Below the pieces are notes generated by a model. It made no database searches. It was not told the origin of the DNA and saw nothing but the letters and a program-made list of their open reading frames with translations. Source: Lojkania enalia (lineage: Eukaryota; Ascomycota; Dothideomycetes; Pleosporales). Taken from it: a stretch of DNA of 11,167 bases. The translations under genes and the position numbers were made by a program. The stretch lies in NCBI GenBank assembly GCA_010094045.1, contig ML986704.1:126813-137979 (forward strand). The letters are read 5' to 3'. Positions 8,540 to 11,167 of the stretch are shown piece by piece. The first letter of the stretch is position 1; each line of letters begins with the position of its first letter.

Positions 8540-8723
8540 TTTTTAAAAGATTAAATTCTATATAGTTATTCTTATAGATTTATTTTATTACTATATTAGA
8601 CTTCTAAAAATATATTTATTATATTTAAAGAATTAGATAATCCTACTACTCTCTCTTTACTAAAGCTACTACCTCTAACTAACCTAATATAAATAAGACC
8701 CTAGTATATATACAACTACAACA
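8540..8723 (-). repeat. Tentative LTR of relic 2 within a gene-free gap (8458-8761)
   Basis: No gene is visible between 8458 and 8761. On the minus strand, just past relic 2's chromodomain, the sequence starts TGTTGTAGTTGTATATATAC (8704-8723). It then passes AT-rich motifs resembling a TATA box and AATAAA-like signals. That is the position and general look of a 3' LTR beginning with TG. No second copy lies in the window, no polypurine tract is evident before it, and the inner end (about 8540) is arbitrary. Confidence 0.25.
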
Positions 8724-8761
8724 GTAGTTATTATATATACTAGTAGTATATAGGTTAGTAA

Positions 8762-9075
8762 TAAATAGCTAGTCTACTTAACTAGGTATTTATACCGGTG
8801 TTTCTATTAGTTGTAGTAGAGGTTTTCTATTTACTTAATAAGGTATTTAGATTTTCTATTAATCTTAATAGGTTTGGAGTTATATACTTATTAACTAGAT
8901 AAATAGTTAAATAACTTAGGTACTAGCTATAATAGTAATATATAGAATATAGAATATATTTTAGCTAATTTAGGTAGCTTTAGTCTATAAATATATAAGA
9001 ATACTTTCGCGATAACCTTATAAAAGCCTATATTCTTCTAGTTAAACTTTTTTAACGGTCTTTAGATACGTATAT
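8762..9075 (-). pseudogene. Integrase C-terminus of relic 2: GPY/F module and chromodomain
   Basis: The GPY/F module reads RPLKKFN*KNIGFYKVIAKV at about 9005-9064 (Pro of G-P-Y now Phe). It continues as YRLKLPKLAKIYSIFY. After a linker, the chromodomain appears as KYLIK*IENLYYN**KHRYK, then YLVK*TSY, at about 8762-8848. The stop after V-K replaces the conserved Trp. The role is histone-guided targeting of integration. The frame ends in AT-rich sequence without a definable stop. Confidence 0.85.
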
Positions 9076-10110
9076 TCTTAGTATCTAGCTAGACTAGATT
9101 ATTAACCTAATAGTTAGGGGCTAGTACGCGCTTATAGTTAGTATACTCTTATTAGAACGTTTATACCTAGGTAAGTTCTTCTCTAATATACTCTATAATA
9201 TCCTTTATCTTATTAACTAATCTATTAGCTTTCTAGACTATTAGAGACTATTTTAGCGGTTAATAGATTCCTATAAGCAGCTTAAAGCCTATTTAAAGGT
9301 ACTAGCTAAAATAGGCTAAAAATAGAGAGACTTTTATTAATTTAGATACTATATTATTTACTTTAAACTACGCTATTAGTAGCTATTTAATCTAGTTATT
9401 TTATTTATAGCTAGTATAAGCTTAGAAGACTTATTCTATTACTATATTAGCGTTCTCTATCTAGCTATTAGTTTTTAGGTAGAAGCTGGTTAATATATAT
9501 ATATTAATCTATAGCTATCTATAGAACTTTTAGTAGAAAGTAGAAATAAACTATATCTTATAGTCGGACGTAATAGTACGTAGTAGTCTATAGTAAACCT
9601 ATATATAACAGCGGAATAGTTAGATAATATTAGGAGTTTCGATTCTTATATATAGTATTAAGTATCTATACTTATTAAGTCTATTAACTACTACTATAAT
9701 ATTTATACAACCTTTAAATTCTAATAGATTAGTTATAAAGTTTATAAAGCTATTTTAAAACCTATATTTAGGTATAGATAATAGTTTTAGTAATTTATAA
9801 TACTTCTCTTTAGAAGCCTTACTTCTTTAGTATATATAATAACAGCCTATATATTATTATACTAAGTCGAATATTCTTAACTAATAGTACTTGCGTTAGA
9901 GTAGTTCTAAGGTCTTTCTTTAACTAGAGTATCTACTAGATAGTAAGTTGTAGATAGCTTATAGCAGCTTAAGCTTTAGTTTATTATAGTCTAGTACTAT
10001 AAGTCGATTTTAGTAGTATAGTCGGTTATTATACTTTTTATAATTAGCTAGAGTTGAGAATTTAAATCGATAGGCTTCTTCTTTTAATAGCTTTAGAGTA
10101 TTTTAAATTA
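9076..10110 (-). pseudogene. Integrase zinc-binding and catalytic core of relic 2
   Basis: The zinc-binding region includes RKTLELL*RKYY*LRIFDLV and then YIGCYYIY*RSKAS, where one Cys survives and other ligands are Tyr. The core triad is Asp to Asn at 9740-9742 in FINFITNLLEF, an intact Asp at 9563-9565 in TITSDYKI*F, and an intact Glu at 9455-9457 in NS*IENANIVIE. Spacings are 58 residues between the first pair and exactly 35 between the second, the D,D35E pattern. It is in one phase with RT and the chromodomain. Confidence 0.93.
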
Positions 10111-10224
10111 GATTATTATTCGGGTATTCTTTGTCGATAATCTTTATAATTAATTAGCCTACTTCTATCTATTAGAATAGTTTAGGATAAAATAATATCT
10201 ATTAATAACTTCTATAAGCCTCTT

Positions 10225-10640
10225 CTTATATAGGCTTATCTTATAACTTTTAAGTTAAGGTATTAAGCTTCTCTCTAAATTTTCCGGGTTAGTATATAAT
10301 ACTAAAGTTAAACCTTAATAGATATTCTAATTAATAGGCTTATTAGTAGTTTAGCTACTTTATTATTACGAAATACTATAGGTTTTTATAATTACTTAAC
10401 ACTTTTATAGAAAATACTATACTTTCTAATTCAGGCCTCTATTATTTAAACTATTAGATAATCGTAAGTAGCTTCTTATTATATATTTTATAGTTACCTT
10501 TAGTAGAGTTTATATACTTAGAGAAGTAGATAATAGATCTTAGTTTACTGTTAGTACCTCTCTAAGACAACACGCCGGTTATTATAAAATCGGATATATT
10601 AACTTCTACTACTATTAGCAGCTTAGGGTTAATATATTAG
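10225..10640 (-). pseudogene. RNase H domain of relic 2
   Basis: The first motif reads VVEVNISDFIITGVLS, at about 10571-10618, with the catalytic Asp of the usual E-T-D turned to Asn. Then come SIIYFSKYINSTKGNYKIYN, KKLLTII, and NYKNL*YFVIIK (His to Tyr in D-H-K-N-L). The domain ends with RFNFSIIY*PGKFREKLNTL. That ending differs from relic 1, which closes on D-V-L-S-R-R. Stops fall on expected Gln/Trp codons. Confidence 0.92.
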
Positions 10641-11167
10641 AAAATTAGTATAGAGATAAAAACATCCTTTAGATAGTCGAAGGAATATTAATAGCTATTA
10701 TTCTAGTTGAATCGAGTATTCTTCTTAGTTAGGGCTACTAAGGAGGAGACTTTCTATAAGAAGTTGCTAATAAATTATTAGTAAAAGTTTATAAAGCCTA
10801 TAAAAGTTTAAATATCTTTTATATTCTTAGAATATTTCTAGTTAATAATTATCTCTACCTTTTTTAAGTCTATATAGATCTCTTCTATAGTAATTATATA
10901 CTCTAAGTAGGTTACTTCTAACTAGTAGAACTTATACTTATCTATATTAAGCTATAGACTATTTACTTTTAAGGCTTTAAAAACTAACTAAATATACTAC
11001 TTATAATTCTTTAGATTCTTACTAAATATTAGAATATTATTAATATAGGTAGTATAAAATATATTAAAGTATAGTCTTAATATATTATTTATAAAGTACT
11101 AGAATATACTTAAAATATTAGCTAGGCTAAAGAGTATTACTAGTATAATATCTTATAGTTTTAAGTT
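10641..11167 (-). pseudogene. Reverse transcriptase of relic 2, C-terminal part, cut by the window edge
   Basis: The window enters in the RT palm: ILVILFSLANILSIF*YFIN, then YFNIFYTTYINNILIFSKN. The catalytic Y-x-D-D box is Y-I-N-N at 11036-11047, so both metal-binding Asp are now Asn, consistent with RIP on that strand. Thumb motifs FIGFINFYQ-like (Gln as stop) and SSLVALTKKN follow. The front half of RT lies beyond 11167. Confidence 0.93.

Larger units (their letters stand above)
8762..11167 (-). mobile_element. Second Ty3/Gypsy chromodomain retrotransposon relic (relic 2), 3' half of pol, running off the right edge
   Basis: Read on the minus strand from 11167 downward, a single phase of about 800 codons passes through RT, RNase H, integrase, GPY/F and chromodomain with no frameshift. 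I checked the phase at 11047, 9742, 9565, 9457, 9022 and 8848. Damage is RIP-type only: TAA/TAG for Gln/Trp, Asp to Asn, His/Cys to Tyr. The sequence differs from relic 1 in RT box, RNase H ending and integrase, so it is a different family and not an inverted copy. Gag, protease and the front of RT lie beyond the window. Confidence 0.93.

Noticed and set aside
1..11167. Alternative genetic code (TAA/TAG read as Gln) or an AT-rich organelle genome
   Set aside because: Stops also replace Trp, and they come with Asp to Asn, Gly to Arg and Cys/His to Tyr changes. CA/TG are depleted while CG survives. This is the RIP pattern in nuclear transposons, not codon reassignment.
8762..11167. Relic 2 as an inverted copy of relic 1
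   Set aside because: RT, RNase H and integrase motifs differ clearly (for example RNase H endings and integrase spacing of 58 versus 65 residues between the first two acidic residues).
1..11167. CRISPR arrays, tRNA or rRNA genes, intact host genes
   Set aside because: No regularly spaced repeats, cloverleaf-like or rRNA-like sequence, and no frame free of RIP stops over gene length was found by reading both strands.

Overview
The window looks like a repeat-only block of an ascomycete (Pezizomycotina) nuclear genome, an AT-rich graveyard shaped by repeat-induced point mutation (RIP). CA and TG dinucleotides are almost absent outside one insert, TA is everywhere, and CG survives in places. Every recognisable reading frame is studded with TAA/TAG at positions where Gln or Trp belongs, together with C-to-T/G-to-A missense changes such as Cys/His to Tyr, Asp to Asn and Gly to Arg. 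I see no intact host gene and no RNA gene. The genus cannot be told from this sequence.

Layout. (1) From the left edge to about 7420, plus strand: a Ty3/Gypsy LTR-retrotransposon relic ('relic 1'). It carries gag, a CCHC zinc knuckle, a long unrecognised domain, then protease, reverse transcriptase, RNase H, integrase, GPY/F module and chromodomain. (2) From 505 to 2358, inserted in its gag: a Fot1/pogo-type DNA transposon. It has 50-bp terminal inverted repeats, a TA target duplication and a degraded transposase of about 551 codons on the minus strand. (3) From 7426 to 8457, minus strand: an unassigned, RIP-damaged frame of about 343 codons with a Ser/Thr/Pro-like front part and a charged coiled-coil-like tail. 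(4) From 8458 to 8760: no gene, with a tentative LTR. (5) From about 8762 to the right edge, minus strand: the 3' half of a second, different Ty3/Gypsy pol ('relic 2', RT to chromodomain), running off the window.

How the parts relate. The two retrotransposons are both chromodomain-bearing (chromovirus-like) and lie tail to tail. Removing the pogo element with one TA restores the gag frame exactly, so the nesting order is clear. The pogo copy keeps many more CA/TG dinucleotides than its host, which suggests it arrived after the host element had already been heavily mutated. Relic 2 and the transposase each stay in one frame throughout, so their damage is almost purely point mutation. Relic 1 changes frame three times. 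The first change, at the gag-pol junction, coincides with a canonical -1 slippery heptamer and may be original biology rather than decay.
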